A stretch of DNA of 64,000 bases from Glebionis coronaria (GCA_025667525.1 CM046878.1:81922196-81986195), one strand, 5' to 3'; numbered from the stretch's first letter, positions 46,301 through 59,310 are shown. Program-made: numbers and translations. The notes: generated by a model not told the origin, from the letters alone.

Positions 46301-46765
46301 TATTAAAACTAATTTGATAAGTGATATAAGTTGAAGGGGTAAAAAGGTAATATTTTTCCTTTGTATTTTTCTTGTTTTTCTTTTGTTTCTTGTTTTGTGC
46401 AGGTATTGGAAGATAAAGGACTATATTTGCCAAGACTAGAAACTTACTTTACACGCTTGCACGCGTCTTTATATTTAGCCACATATCACTTGTTAGGTAG
46501 TTTTAGTGTGTGTAAAAAGTGTGAAAAGTCTCTCTTTCGTTTCTGTTGCCTTTGACGTTCATCATTCCAGTTCTTTTGTTGGTTTATGAATCTTGATCTT
46601 GGATTGTAAGATCTTGATTCTGTTATTGATTTCTTTTGCTTTGTATGTATGATCAAACAGCATAGTATCACATTTGAAGTGATAGCTATACGCAGTTAAT
46701 AAAAGATAAAGGGGTGGTTGGTTGAATTAAACTGGATCTTGTTTTTAGTTTTATAAAATTGAATA
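46301..46765 (+). mobile_element. Copia-2 3' LTR (465 bp)
   Basis: Second LTR copy, with the same TATTAAAAC...TTGAATA ends. It carries 17 bp around 46535-46552 that the 5' LTR lacks. Confidence 0.9.
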
Positions 46766-47230
46766 ACTATTATGTTCATAGAAAAACTTATTTTGGTCGA
46801 GGACTCGAAATACCTATTTCAAGGTTAATCAGGAAACAAATGTTTTACTGTTTTAATCTGATCTCTTGGAGCTTATTTATAGGTTCCATTCCCACTCGAA
46901 GGTTGTTTGATTTAGTTGTAACGTTAATATATGTGTTTCAAGAGGTCAAAGGTTCAAATCTTCCTATGTATGTACATTTGGGGGTGACCACGGAGGTTCA
47001 CCTCCAAACCATCTTGGGATCAATCAATGTCGAGTCGGAAAACCTAGGTACACACAAATATGGTTTATTGTTTTGACTTTTGATGCTGTAGGCTTTTATT
47101 GATTCCTGAAATCAGTTTTAGTTAAGACATTTCTCACGGTTCGAAATACCTGGTTATGTGAGTCAACTGTTTGACAATTGACATTGTTCATTTTTCAGAT
47201 ATGAGTATGTCTTTCAAGTAGAGAATATAA
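46766..47230 (+). other. Displaced 3' flank of the second SNF2 gene
   Basis: It aligns with 33300-33560 downstream of the first SNF2 gene (shared words include 'gaaatacctatt', 'tttagttgtaa' and 'ttttgatg'). It was adjacent to the second gene before Copia-2 inserted, and may hold the original poly(A) region. Confidence 0.75.
46895..47060 (+). repeat. SINE-like insertion in the displaced 3' flank
   Basis: GATTTAGTTGTAACG (weak A box) precedes GGTTCAAATCTTCC (B-box-like) in a block at 46942-47060 that the first gene's flank lacks. The first gene keeps only the part before the B box, so either the insertion predates the duplication and one copy was trimmed, or the A box is coincidental. Confidence 0.4.
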
Positions 47231-47816
47231 AGTATTTTGGCCTTCTATTTATTAATAATAGAAATCTTGAAAAGGTTGAAAACTTAAGTTTTAAAACTCT
47301 TAATGCATCATTTACAACTTAGAAAAGGTTAAAAAAATAAAAATAAAAATTTAATAGCACTCTATTAATATAAATATAATTTAATACACTAAATTTAATT
47401 ACTGTAATACATAATAATTAATACACACATTAAAAATAAAATTAATTAATATTTATTAATATATAATTAATACACCACATTAGTTAAAAATATAAGACCC
47501 GTCTAACGTCGGTTTTGACTTAATTCTTCTATAAGATATGAAAAATATATGAAAGAAAAAATCGAACATAAACATGTTCCGTTAATACAAAAAATAAATA
47601 ATCAAAACATACGTGAATTGCTAGATAAACATTTGAGTTTGTAACAATTTTTATGCATTTTGGTCTTGAACTTTTGTGATCTTGAAGAGCAACTGGCATA
47701 TATGAGCGCTAATCAATTTAATAGCTAATATCCGTTGCGTGAAAACATAACTCCTATATAAAAATGAAAGCAAACATAAATTGTGATCAATAATTGTTGT
47801 GAAATTAAACTTATGG

Positions 47817-47922
47817 TTATAAAAGTTGATAATGTAAATTATGCGTAGAGCATTGTTCATAGATCGTTATAAAAGTTGATAATGTAAATTATGCGTACCA
47901 AATGAGCATTATTCATAGATCG
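47817..47922. repeat. Direct duplication of about 50 bp
   Basis: TTATAAAAGTTGATAATGTA and the following 'aattatgcgta...catagatcg' occur twice in tandem, at 47817 and 47867; the second copy carries six extra bases (CCAAAT). Confidence 0.85.
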
Positions 47923-48386
47923 TGTCGGATTTTTTCACACCATATTAGTTTTAGTTTTTGATATGTTGTTATTTTTATCACAAACGACCACCTTGAGACT
48001 TGTATTGCTTTTCACTCTGGAAATATAAAATAGATAAATACCTTTTAAATTTTGACCATGGATCGTAAAGAACTTCTTAGTAATTGATATTTGTAGTAGT
48101 TTTAGAGATACTATTATCCTCATCACAAACGTCAACCTTCAAAATCTTTTACTTTTAACCCTTGAAACATTAATGTATAATTATGTAAAATAGGATGTGA
48201 CAGATACAAACCATCTTTTAAAACGATTAACTATAACTTTTATTAATTGTCATGGAAAACATACTAGACAATGATACGGTAAAATAATGAGATCCGTTAA
48301 CACCTCATCGATGACATGATGAATTACGTCCAACGAAAAATTAGCCATACAATTTGGAATAAAACATGTAATTACAAAACAAAACA

Positions 48387-48411
48387 TACTCCATCCGTCC
48401 CAAAATTATCC
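48387..48411 (+). repeat. Stowaway-like MITE terminus
   Basis: TACTCCATCCGTCCCAAAAT matches the TA plus CTCCCTCCGTCCCA-type end of Stowaway (Tc1/mariner) MITEs. No inverted partner is nearby, so it is a solitary end. Confidence 0.5.
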
Positions 48412-50516
48412 TTACTAATCTACGTTTTTCCAAGTGTTACTTATCTACGTACATTTTTCCTGCGAGTATGCCGTTCATGCATTCTACCATCTCTTCTCAC
48501 AAATCATCTATCCATCATCATGTATGTATTTGTAAATCGTGATTTGTTAATTTCTAACCACAATTTTTGTTTTGTTTTAATATGACTAGTATGTGAGTAT
48601 ATACATCTCATTTCGTTGTTTCTTATATTGGATCTACTCATCAAATTTCGTTTAAAAACATAACAGTAATCCTATTCGATTTTTATCAAAACGCTATGTA
48701 ATGCAAAATAACAATAGGGAAAAGCAGTAAATGTGTGATTTATACTTTGTTGCCTTGTTTTGATCGTTGTTATTGTTGGAGGTTTTTCGCAAAAGTTTCA
48801 TTTTTATCTTTAGATTTCATTTTTTATGTTGGTTTTTTATCGTTATTAAGTTTGTTAGATGATTTATAAGGACCGTATGTGTGTTTTTTTAGAGATATAA
48901 ATTGTTTTGAAAAATGGGGTTTGCGGTTGAGGTGTCCGATGTAAGGTTGGGGTAGGGTTGTGAAAAGTCGAAAATACCCTTTCGCCCTTTTTTAGTTTTA
49001 ATATGAGCTTATCAAGATTAGATATAAGGTAAAAATCAATCTTCTTGTATCAAAAAAAATATAAAAGGTAACAAAAAGTAAAGTACCTTAGTATTTTATT
49101 AGTTATAACTCATGTGCATGTACATGTTTACAAATAAATTAACTTTAATTTATTAGTAATATTTTAGTTTAATATAAAGATATATAAAAAAATTGTGTTT
49201 AATATTTTGTAATTGTGATATTATCGGGTTGTAAAAAGTATTTGTTAATTTTTAAATTTATTGAAAAAATATGAAAATTTACAATTTTCACTTAAAACCA
49301 TTTAATTTACTTAAAATTTAACCATGAAAGTTTAAAGCTTTATTTATGACTTCCTTTTCCTTAACACTGTGTTCTTAAGTTGATGTATGAGGGAAAGGGA
49401 AAGGAAATAGAATGATTTTTGTGTTCTTTAGTTATTTTTGAATAGAAGAAAAGAAATTGGAAAAGAAATAAAGAGGAACTTTTTTTGAAATATTTTCCTC
49501 TTATTCTTTTGGAGCAAAAGGAAGGAAATGAAATTGAAACTTAAGTTTATATTGTTTAAAGACTAATATACTCTTTTTAAAATACTTAATACTAACAACT
49601 AAAAGGCATTTATGTAATCAAAAGAATTTCCTTTCTTTTTCCTCTCACTTAAATAAATACTTTTCTAAACACCCAGTTGTGAAACACCGTGATTTTAACA
49701 AATATTGGAGTTTTGAAAAGCTTATTTTTAGAATACGCTTTCATGTTTGGTAACCATGTAACAGTCTAGTGAAATACACAATAAATACTTTTCTACCCTT
49801 TCATCTTCATCGGTGTCATCATCCATTATACAAAATTTTAAGATCTTCAAGAAATAAGAGCATAATCATCTCCATAACTCTTTCAATCAACCAATCCACC
49901 CAATATGTTCGATCTTTACAACCTCCTTTACTTGTAACAACAAAACTAGGTTGTAAAGATATGTTCGATCTTAAACATATCTTTGTTTTGTTGGTAATGT
50001 TTAAGATTGAAGGTATAATCAAAGATATGTTTAGATCTCAAAATTAAACAGATTGGATTAAGAACTCGAAATCAAATAAACACACCCATCAAATTTCGAT
50101 TTCTTCAACAAAATAATACTTTTGTCAAAATTGATGCGACTGAAGTTAACAAAATAGAAATAATCAAACTTAAATTTGAGATTTGAAAGCAATGAAATAA
50201 ATTTTATTAATGGAGAGTTGGATAATTTATATGATTAATGAATTATTGGGAATAAAGATTGAAAGAGAAAGATGAATGAAAGAGAGAAGAGGATGAACCT
50301 GTGTTTATTCCATAGAGGGCATATTTGTCTCTACCTGAACAATATACCCCGTCTTTTAATTTCACTCTCAACCTAACGTATTAATAAACCACCCTTTTTG
50401 TGGGCCCGGTTATATAAAGCCATTATAATTGTTTGCTATCAAACACGATTATTGTTGAATTTGTAATTTAAAAACAACAAAACCCCATAAATATTGGTGA
50501 ACCAAACAGCCCCTTA

Positions 50517-51905
50517 AGGTGTGTTTGGTTCATAATATGTTTTTAAAGAAACTGTAATTGGTGAAATAAATTGTAATTTGAATGAACTGTAATTGAAAGA
50601 GATTTAATATATTGTAATTGTAATGTGTTGGAATTCTAATTGATCTATTCTATCATTGTATTTGCTTGGTTAACAACGTAATGTAATTCATTTTTTTAAA
50701 CCTCGAATAATAACAATTAAAAATAATAATAAATAAAAAAACAATAATATTAATAAAATAGAAAAATGAAAATAAAATATTAATAAATAAATAATAAAAA
50801 ATATATAACAATCATTAATAATAAATAATTGAAAATTGAATCATAATAACAATAAATAATAATAAAATTATTATAATAATTCATAGTATTATTACTAATA
50901 CTTAATAAATAATAATGTTTATTATTTTTTTTAATATTTTATAAAATATTTTTTATTTTTTATATTATTTATTTAAATAATACTTATTATATTAATTAAT
51001 ATTATTTTTAGTTTTATTATTGTTACATTTATTAATTAATATATAAATATTTAATATTAATAAAAATAAAAATAATACTATTTTTATATAATATTTTATT
51101 TTTTAATAATAATAAATAATAACACAAAAATAATATTTAATATTATTTTTTATTTTTGATATTATTTATTTTATTAATAATTATTATCTTAATATATTAA
51201 TAATATGAAATATTTTTTATTAATATTAATAACTTTAATGATAACAGTTTAATTAGTTATTTTTTTTATAATAATTATTTTATTAAAAAATTTTAGTATT
51301 AATATTTTAATAATTTTTAATATAACTTTAATATAATATTAACTTTAATATTTTCTGATAGTAATTTTTTTATTTTTAGTTATATTTTAATAACTTATAT
51401 TAATAAATAAGTATTTATTTATTTATAATATATAAATTCTAACAATTATTTAATTTATATTTTTCTATTAATATTTTATTAATAGAATAATAAAATTTTA
51501 TCAATGTTATTATATAAGTTTTTATTAATATTACAATAACTATTTTATCAATAATTAATTATAATAATTTTAATAATAATAACTTTTTTATTAAAAATAT
51601 TTTTTAATGAAAATAATAACTTTATTATTTTTATTATAATTATTATTAATATTTACTTATTTTAAATATAAAAATACTGAATTACAACGCAATTCAAAAC
51701 TTTTCATCCAACTTCCTATTTAATCTGAATTCCCTCCATGGTTGTAATTGTAATGTCTGAATTACAATTAAATGTGAATCAAACAGTTTACGTAATGTAA
51801 AGTGAATTATAATTTCTTTCATTATGTGAATTAAACACCATATGTAATGTAATCAAATTACAATTACATTCAATTACATTGGATTGCGATAAACCAAACG
51901 GGGCC
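50517..51905. mobile_element. Large Tourist-like element (1.39 kb) with ultra-A/T core
   Basis: It begins AGGTGTGTTTGGTTC and ends ACCAAACGGGGCC, with TTA on each side (50514-50516 and 51906-51908), as for PIF/Harbinger MITEs. Subterminal regions are rich in ATTGTAATT/AATTACAAT blocks in opposite orientation. The middle (about 50700-51670) is almost only A and T, built of 'aataataaata' and 'ttttattaata' words, with no open frame. No transposase is present. Confidence 0.7.
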
Positions 51906-51908
51906 TTA

Positions 51909-52402
51909 TTTTTCTTTTCTTTTTCCTTTCCTTTTCAATTCCTTTCATTTAAAACTCGAGAATTGTGCGTAAGTTTTTTTTATAAATTTTTATAATTGTA
52001 TACCTTTTTTTTCATCAGATTGCATCTATCAATTTTTTAAAAAACTTTTACCAAATATAAAATATTTAAAATTTTTTAACAAAAATATAAAATCAAAAAA
52101 ATATTTATGTTAAAGAAATATTCTTTTAAAAAAATCCTAACTTTTAAGTCACAAAATAACCACAAGACCATCATCTACCGCCTCTTCTTCCCCAAAAAGC
52201 AAGCTGTAAAACACACACCCACACACCGGTCCAAAAAGAAGTTATTTGAGCTATGAATGATTATTCGTTAATTATAAGCATTCGAAAAAATCGGCTTTTT
52301 CAAAGTATCATCCATTAGTCCATTACCAAGTTTGAGGTATGAATCAATTATTCTTTTGATTAGTTCAATTTGTGTTACATATTTTTATTTATTCTAGCTC
52401 TA
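51909..52402. other. Intergenic, no gene
   Basis: T-rich tracts to 52130, then ordinary sequence into which Copia-3 is inserted. No feature that I can name. Confidence 0.5.
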
Positions 52403-52557
52403 TGTATTAGAATATTAGAATATATCTCTTGTATTATGTATATATGGAATGTATATTACATCCATAATTATCTTATAGTTAGTTAGGATGGATATGTATT
52501 AACTCGTGTATATAAACCCCTTGGGGATAATGAATGAGACACGATCATTCTCTCACA
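52403..52557 (+). mobile_element. Copia-3 5' LTR (about 155 bp)
   Basis: Starts TGTATTAGAATATTAG, ends ATTCTCTCACA, and is followed directly by TGGTATCAGGC. It contains 'tatataaacccc' as a likely TATA region. No 3' LTR is in the window, so the left boundary rests on the TG start and the usual short length of LTRs in this family. Confidence 0.65.
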
Positions 52558-52568
52558 TGGTATCAGGC
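52558..52568 (+). promoter_or_regulatory. Copia-3 primer binding site
   Basis: TGGTATCAGGC fits the initiator Met-tRNA primer site with one change, next to the LTR. Confidence 0.8.
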
Positions 52569-52642
52569 CTCCCTAATACCTAAACCTAAAAATCGCCTCC
52601 TTCATTTTCTAATCATCTTATCTTCAGTTTTTAGCCTCTCTA

Positions 52643-55600
52643 ATGGCAGAACAAAAGATTCATCCAGCCCTCACTATCTCCAGCATCAAAAAAATCTTTC
52701 CTGTTGAACTCAGTTTCGAGAATGGCCAGTACCTATCTTGGTCGGAACTTTTCAAGATCCATTGTCGTGCATACAAGGTTATTGACCACATCATCCCCCC
52801 ACCACCACCCGCTACTTCTTCCACACCACCACCAAAAGATGCCCCTCAACCCAAAGTTGTTGATCCTGAAACATGGTCGACCTTGGATGCTATCGTCCTT
52901 CAGTGGATCTATAGCACCATCTCCAATGACCTAATGCATACCATTCTTGAACCCGACACCACCGCTGAGAAAGCATGGTCACGCTTGAAAAATATTTTTC
53001 AAGATAATAAGAACTCCAGGGCTGTTTATTTGGAACAGGAATTCACCAATACACGTCTTGACAACTTTTCTTCTGTTTCATCTTATTGTCAAGAACTTAA
53101 GATGCTCTCAGATCAACTCACTAATGTTGGAGCTCCTGTCTCTAATAACGTCTTGTCTTACAACGCATAGCAGGTCTCAACGAAAGCTATGATAATGTTG
53201 CAAGTTTCATTCAACAAAGCGATCCACTACCGCAATTCTATGAAGCTCGTTCCAGGTTAGTTCTTGAAGAGACTCGCAAAAACAAACAAGCAACAAATGC
53301 TTCCATTGCTTCTGGAACAGCCCTTGTTGCCGATGCTGCTCCATCTACCACGCCAAACCACAAACATCAGAACAACTCCACTTCTAATTCTCCCAACCAG
53401 TCACATCAGCGCAATGACAGCTTTAATCGTGGACGTGGCAGGAAAAATGGATTTCGTGGTGGTGGTCGTAATGGTGGCCGAGGTCGTGGACGTGGTCGTT
53501 CTAATCAGCAGTCACAATATCAACAATGGACTCCATATGGTCCCTTGGCTTGGTCTCCTTATCAGTGGGCCCCACCACCACTGTCTTTTCCAACTGCTAC
53601 ATGGTCTCGCTACACTCCTCCACCTTCTGGACGCCAAGGTATACTCGGCCTAAGGCCTGCTCAGACATATGCTGCATCTGCAGTCCCTACTGAACTTGAT
53701 CAAGCTTCCAATACTATGTCTCTTAATCCTCCTGATGATCAGTGGTACATGGATACGGGTGCTACTTCACACATGACCACATCCCAAGGTACTTTCTCGT
53801 CTTATTTTAATTTGAGCATTCCAAAACACATACTCGTTGGTAATGGTAATACCATTCCAATTTGTAGCTATGGACATATGCATCTGCCCCCACCTTACCC
53901 TCCTTTACATTTAAAAAATGTCTTACATGCTCCTCACCTTATCAAAAACCTAATATATGTTCGTCGTCTCTCCACTTATAACAATCTCACTATTGCTTTT
54001 GATCCATATGGTTTTTCTGTTTACAATTTTCAGACGGGGACACCAATCATGCGGTGTAATAGCATTGGGGATCTATAGCCAATCACCAATTCCACACTCA
54101 AGCTACTTACCTCGCCTTCTAACTTTGATGTTTTTTCTCAAGATCTATGGCATCACCGTTTAGGTCATCCGGACGCTAATGTATTACGCTCGCTTAAGAA
54201 TAAAAATTACATTAAATGTAATTCATCCAGGAGCTCTTTTTGTCAATCTTGTGTCTTTGGCAAACATATTAAACTACCATTTTCTGATTCATCTTCTTTT
54301 ACTTTGATGCCATTTGATATATTGCATAGTGATTTTTGGACTTCTCCCGTCTCAGGTGGTCATAAATACTACATTTTATTTCTGGACGATTATTCTAATT
54401 TTCTATGGACATTTCCACTTGCCTAGAAATCACAAGTGTATACTACCTTTATATCTTTATACAACTTAATTCGTACACAATTTAACATAAATGTCAAAAC
54501 CTTCCAGTGTGACAATGGCACCAAATATAACAACTCTCACTTTCACCAATTTTGCAAACAAAATGACATGATGTTTCGTTTTTCTTGTCCCCACACCTCC
54601 TCTCAAAATGGCAAGGCCGAACGAAAATACGAGCCATCAACAATATTATTCGCACCCTCTTGGCGCACTCCTCTATGCCGCCAAAATTTTGGCATCATGC
54701 GCTTGAAATGGCCACCTACATCCTCAATATTCTCCCTAGCGAGCTTCTAGATCACCACTCACCAACACAAATATTATACAAACATGTTCCCACTTACACC
54801 CATCTTCGTGTTTTCGGGTGTCTATGTTATCCTCTTATTCCATCCACCACAATCAATAAACTTCAACCACGCTCTTCTCCATGTGTGTTTTTGGGATACC
54901 CGCAAAACCATAGAGGATAAAAATGTTATGATTTAGCCACCAATAAATTCATTCTTTCTCGACACGTTATCTTTGATGAATCTCAGTTCCCATTTGCCAA
55001 CCTACATACTCCAACACCCCCTCACTTATCGTTTCCTTAACCATGGTGTTCACCCACTCATTGCCCTATTTATTTCTTCAGAAACAAACACTAATGGGAC
55101 TGACCTTGTGCCACAATCGACTCAAACCACTTTTCCACACCAGCCTACATCTCCACACCAGCCTACATCTCCAAAAACAAACCATCAGCCTACTTCACTC
55201 CAAAATCATATCAACCCACCGGATCCTCCTGTACCTCTAAATCACAACACAGTCCCATCTCAGTCTGGTCCTACTACATCTCCCATCAGACCGTCTTCTC
55301 AGTCCATATTCATCAACTCACCTCAACGACCCATCCTACAATATGTAAGGCGTCGGTGTACCATCTCTCGCCCTACGACAACCGTACGTCCATCCACTAC
55401 CTCCACTACCCCTACCCCTACCCCTGCTCGTACCATTCACACGCGTAGCATGTCAGGTATTTCCAAACAAATAAAACAAATAAACCCTATCAATCTTGCA
55501 GTCATCATCTCTCCTTGTCCAGTTCCCCGTAACCCGAAATATGCTTTGTCTGATCCCAATTGGAAAAATGCCATGATTGACGAGTATAATGCTCTTATTG

Positions 55601-56654
55601 AGAATAAGACTTGGGTACTTGTACCTCGTACTAATGATATGCATGTTATACGTTCTATGTGGATATTTCGCCATAAAATGCGATCAGATGGTTCTTTTGA
55701 GCGATACAAAGCTCGCTTGGTTGGTGATGGAAGGTCTCAACAAGTTGGAGTGGATTGTGATGAAACTTTTAGTCCCGTGGTTAAACCCGCGACTATTCGT
55801 ATGGTTCTGAGTTTGGCAATTTCCAAGTCTTGGTCTATCCATCAATTGGATGTTAAAAACGCTTTCTTACATGGTACACTTCATGAAACCGTATACATGC
55901 ATCAACCAATGGGTTTTCGCGATTCTAAACATCCTGACTACGTGTGCTTATTAAAGAAGTCCCTTTATGGCTTGAAGCAAGCAACTTGTGCTTGGTACCA
56001 ACGTTTTGCAGATTTTGTGTATACGATTGGTTTTGTCCATAGTAAATCAGATCATTCTTTGTTCATATATCAAAAGGGCACGAACTTGGCTTATCTTCTA
56101 CTTTATGTTGATGATATTATCCTTACCACATCTTCTGATGCACTTCGACATTCTCTTATTGATCTTCTTGCTCAAGAGTTTGCCATGAAGGATCTAGGAC
56201 CATTGAACTATTTTTTGGGTATTGCAGTTCAACGACATCAACACGGACTGTTTCTTAGCCAGTCGCAGTATGCTTCAGAAATCATTGAAAGGGCTGGTAT
56301 GTCATCATGTAAATCTTCTTCCACACCTGTTGACACTAAGGCCAAACTGAGTGCTAATTCTGGACATTCTTATTCTGATCCAACGCACTATCGAAGTCTT
56401 GCGGGGGCTTTACAATATCTTACATTTACACGCCCCGACATCTCTTATGCCGTGCAACAAATCTGCCTACACATGCATGATCCACGAGAGGAACACATGA
56501 CAGCGCTTAAGCGTATCATACGCTATGTTCAAGGTACTTTACATTATGGATTACATCTTTATAAGTCACCCTCTTCCGCTTTAGTCTCCTACACCGATGC
56601 TGATTGGGGAGGGTGTCCAGATACTCGTCGCTCGACCTCTGGGTATTGTGTATA
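52643..56654 (+). pseudogene. Copia-3 gag-pol, RE1-like, broken and 3'-truncated
   Basis: Gag starts [17 protein letters not shown] at 52643, with a proline patch and a C-terminal RGRGRKNGF/GGRGRGRGR stretch but no CCHC knuckle visible. Protease shows YMDTGATSHM (about 53750). Integrase shows HHRLGHPD and DNGTKYN, RT shows YVDDIILT (about 56105), and RNase H begins YTDADWGGCPDTRRS. Lesions: frameshifts near 53150, 54620 and 55040 and stops at 54076, 54424 and 54918. RNase H breaks off at GYCVYV, where the Gypsy-3 LTR begins, so the rest of RNase H and the 3' LTR should lie beyond the right edge. Not functional. Confidence 0.9.
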
Positions 56655-59205
56655 TGTAACACCCCACTTGGATAAGTGGACCGTTACATGTATTTATGGC
56701 ATGTCATCAAAGCATAAGGTAAATGTCCTAAAACATTAAATGACCATAACGAAAATACCGGAATCAAACATCGGTAATCCAACCTAAGCTCAAAACATGA
56801 AAAATAAAATACTGAAGGAAAGGACTAAACAATGTCCAATTAAGCAGAATAATGTAAGTACATAAAGTAAGAAGTCTGGATAGCTTCCATCCAAATGCAC
56901 ATGCTCTCAGAATCCTAAGAGCGTCCTGGGGTACCTGCCGTTAGAACATGAAAGGGAACTACGGCTGAGCATAACGCTCAGTGAACGGATATAGAGCATG
57001 ATAAGGAACTACTGAAATGAAACAGATGGTAAAATACTGGAGCTGTAAGACTGATAAGTAAAGTTGCAGCGGAAATCTGTGCATAATCTGTAAAGTCTGA
57101 TTCATAAATAATAAAGCTGAACTAATATCTGATAAATCTGAAAACATGCATTTACTGTATTTTAATTTGCCAGAGCTTATATATGTCACGTGCTGTAACA
57201 ACCGTGCATGAATGACTGGAGGGGTGACCTCGTCATGCTGTAGAGGGGTGACCTCTAAATAACTGTGCTGGGTGGAGGGATCAGCTCCAATGTGAAGGAT
57301 GTAGAGCACACGCCACATTCACCCTGATAACTTGTAACACTTATAAGCCTAGGATGCATCCATACGCCCCACTAATAATACTGATAAAATGGCCAAGCTG
57401 AGCTGAGTGGGACGATGCAGGATATCACTCTCCTGCATGTGAGTCACGACACCGGTGCCTCTAGTGCCGTGGTTACGGTACCTCCGTAACTAGTACATAA
57501 ACTGGTCGTGCTTGTATATAATGCTCAGGCAATTTATTTAGTTATTAACATGATTACTGATAAATTTAAACATATACTGGGGAAAACATTTGGCTGAAAA
57601 CGGGGAATCCTAATCATGCATAGAAAGGGAGTCCTTACTGAAAGGACGGAAATCCGTACCTCTTGTCCAGTAACTGATAGTAAGAAAAAACTGAATGACT
57701 CCTACTCAGACTTCACAATAGCTACAAGAATAAGGGACATGAATAAGTTTTCCGATTACTGTTTACTGTTACTGATTCTTACTGTTCTTAACTTGCTTTA
57801 TTATGTTCCTGTATTGTTGTATTGTTCTGTATACAATCTGATAACTCTGATTGTCTTTAAATATTTACTTATTAGTGTATATCATGTATTTCTAATTACT
57901 GTATATTATACTGTATTTTGATTAGTGTGTATCATGTACTTTTGATTACTGTATTTTACTGTATCTGATATTATAATACTGTTATAAAGAACCTGCTAAA
58001 AATAGAACGTTTCCTAATTTATGAAGTTTCCAAAAATAATTTAACTCATTTAATAATATTATACCCTTTTTAAGTTTATAAACTAATTTATCATTATAAC
58101 TTTAATTTACTAAATAAATCATTTAAAACATTTATTTTTAAAAGTGAATTAAACAAGGTATGATTAAATCGTCGTTTTTTTTATCCTTATAATTATAGTC
58201 CCGAGCCTACCGAGATACCCCGTCTCGTTCGCACTAAAACAAATCAATATGTGTATTGAATTCCGCCTACTGGAATTAGCGACAAAATTTCTGTCACTAA
58301 AACTGTGACTAAAAGCTGTCCAAAATTTGTCATGAAAATTGCGACAGAAAAGTCGTCGCTAAACTGTCGCTAATCCTGGAATTAAAACTCAACCGAACCC
58401 CCTGATTTAATTGCATGTTTTATTCTCTAAACTCATCAATTTCGTGATATAAAAGATAAAGAAGAAGGTGATTTACCGATCTACTTGACTAGGGATGAAT
58501 TACAACACACAAACGAAACAAACACCACTCGTTCTCCTTTTGGTCTGCTGTCGGCGGCCTAATAAGAACACCCCTGTTCTCCTTTTGGTCTGCTGCCGGC
58601 GTCATAATAAGAACACTCTCGTTCTCCTTTTGTTTTGCTGCCGGCGTCATAATAAGAACACTCTCGTTCTTCTTTTGGTATGCTGTCAGCGTCATAATAA
58701 GAACACTTCCCGTTCTCCTTTTGGTCTGCTGCCTGCGTCCTAATAAGAACACTCCTCCGTTCTCCTTTTGCTTTGCTTCCGGCGTCCTAATAAGAACACC
58801 CCCGTTCTCCTTTTGGTCTGCTGCCGGTGGCCTAATAAGAACAACCCTAAAACTTTGTTTTCCTTTGTTTTTCATGAAATGAGAAAAGGGTGTAACCCCT
58901 GGTGATTTGTTTACAAGTAAACTGGGCTTAAAGTCCACCTCTCTTTCATTTGGTTCTAGTTGCGGCCCAAAAAGAAACACAAACACTAATGTTTAACTCG
59001 TGTGTTATTATTTCTCGTGAGTTCGTGTCTGAATTCTCGTGTTAACTCTGAAATGTATTATTCATTTTACTGAAATAATAATCCTTACGTAATATCTGAA
59101 TAACTAAATTAACTAATTTTTCTGAATAAATAATTACGTCACGTTTTAAATAAAACAGAGACTATGTATACTTAATGTTCTTTGATTTTAAATGCGGGTT
59201 TTACA
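56655..59205 (-). mobile_element. Gypsy-3 3' LTR (2551 bp)
   Basis: On the minus strand it runs from TGTAAAACCCGC to GGGTGTTACA. It contains a seven-copy minisatellite (58531-58845) and no gene. The right limit is set by the polypurine tract. Confidence 0.8.
58531..58845. repeat. Minisatellite of about 45 bp, seven copies, inside the Gypsy-3 LTR
   Basis: Units contain 'gttctccttttggtctgctg', then 'ccggcg' and 'taataagaacac', repeated seven times with substitutions. Both strands stay open through the array (minus strand 58489-58986), which follows from the unit length and lack of stops, not from a gene. Confidence 0.9.
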
Positions 59206-59310
59206 ACTCTTCCCCTCTAAAAAATGATTCGTCCTCGAATTAAAGACATGATACTGTTGCGGATTTACAATTCTCCCTCTCTAAAAGGAAAATTCGTCCT
59301 CGAATTAAAG
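59195..59310 (-). repeat. Duplicated pol-end/polypurine/LTR-start segment of Gypsy-3
   Basis: The sequences at 59195-59245 and 59259-59310 are two versions of the same segment: GCGG(G)TTTTACAA, a CTCT-rich purine-complement tract, then ATTCGTCCTCGAATTAAAG. On the minus strand each encodes the end of pol (NSRTN-like), a polypurine tract and an LTR start. Confidence 0.8.

Larger units (their letters stand above)
40704..46765 (+). mobile_element. Copia-2: young full-length Copia retrotransposon
   Basis: Order: 5' LTR, Met-tRNA primer site, gag-pol with gag, protease, integrase, RT and RNase H, polypurine tract, 3' LTR. The LTRs differ by two substitutions and one 17-bp indel, so insertion was recent. 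Comparison with the first SNF2 gene shows that the element separates the second gene from its old 3' flank (46766 onward). Only ACT is shared by the two flanks, so a clean 5-bp target duplication is not seen. Two single-base frameshifts make this copy non-autonomous. Confidence 0.95.
47231..50513. other. Intergenic, A/T-rich, no gene
   Basis: No open frame with a recognisable domain. Contents: a 50-bp direct duplication (47817-47922), a Stowaway-like terminus (48387-48411), an inverted repeat AAAGATATGTT/AACATATCTTT (about 49956-49986), and at the right edge the MITE-like end CCAAACAGCCCC (50502-50513). Confidence 0.55.

Noticed and set aside
58489..58986. 165-codon minus-strand open frame with repeated ADQKEN-type blocks
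   Set aside because: It is a product of the seven-copy minisatellite in a Gypsy LTR; the opposite strand is open too, and there is no domain or gene context.
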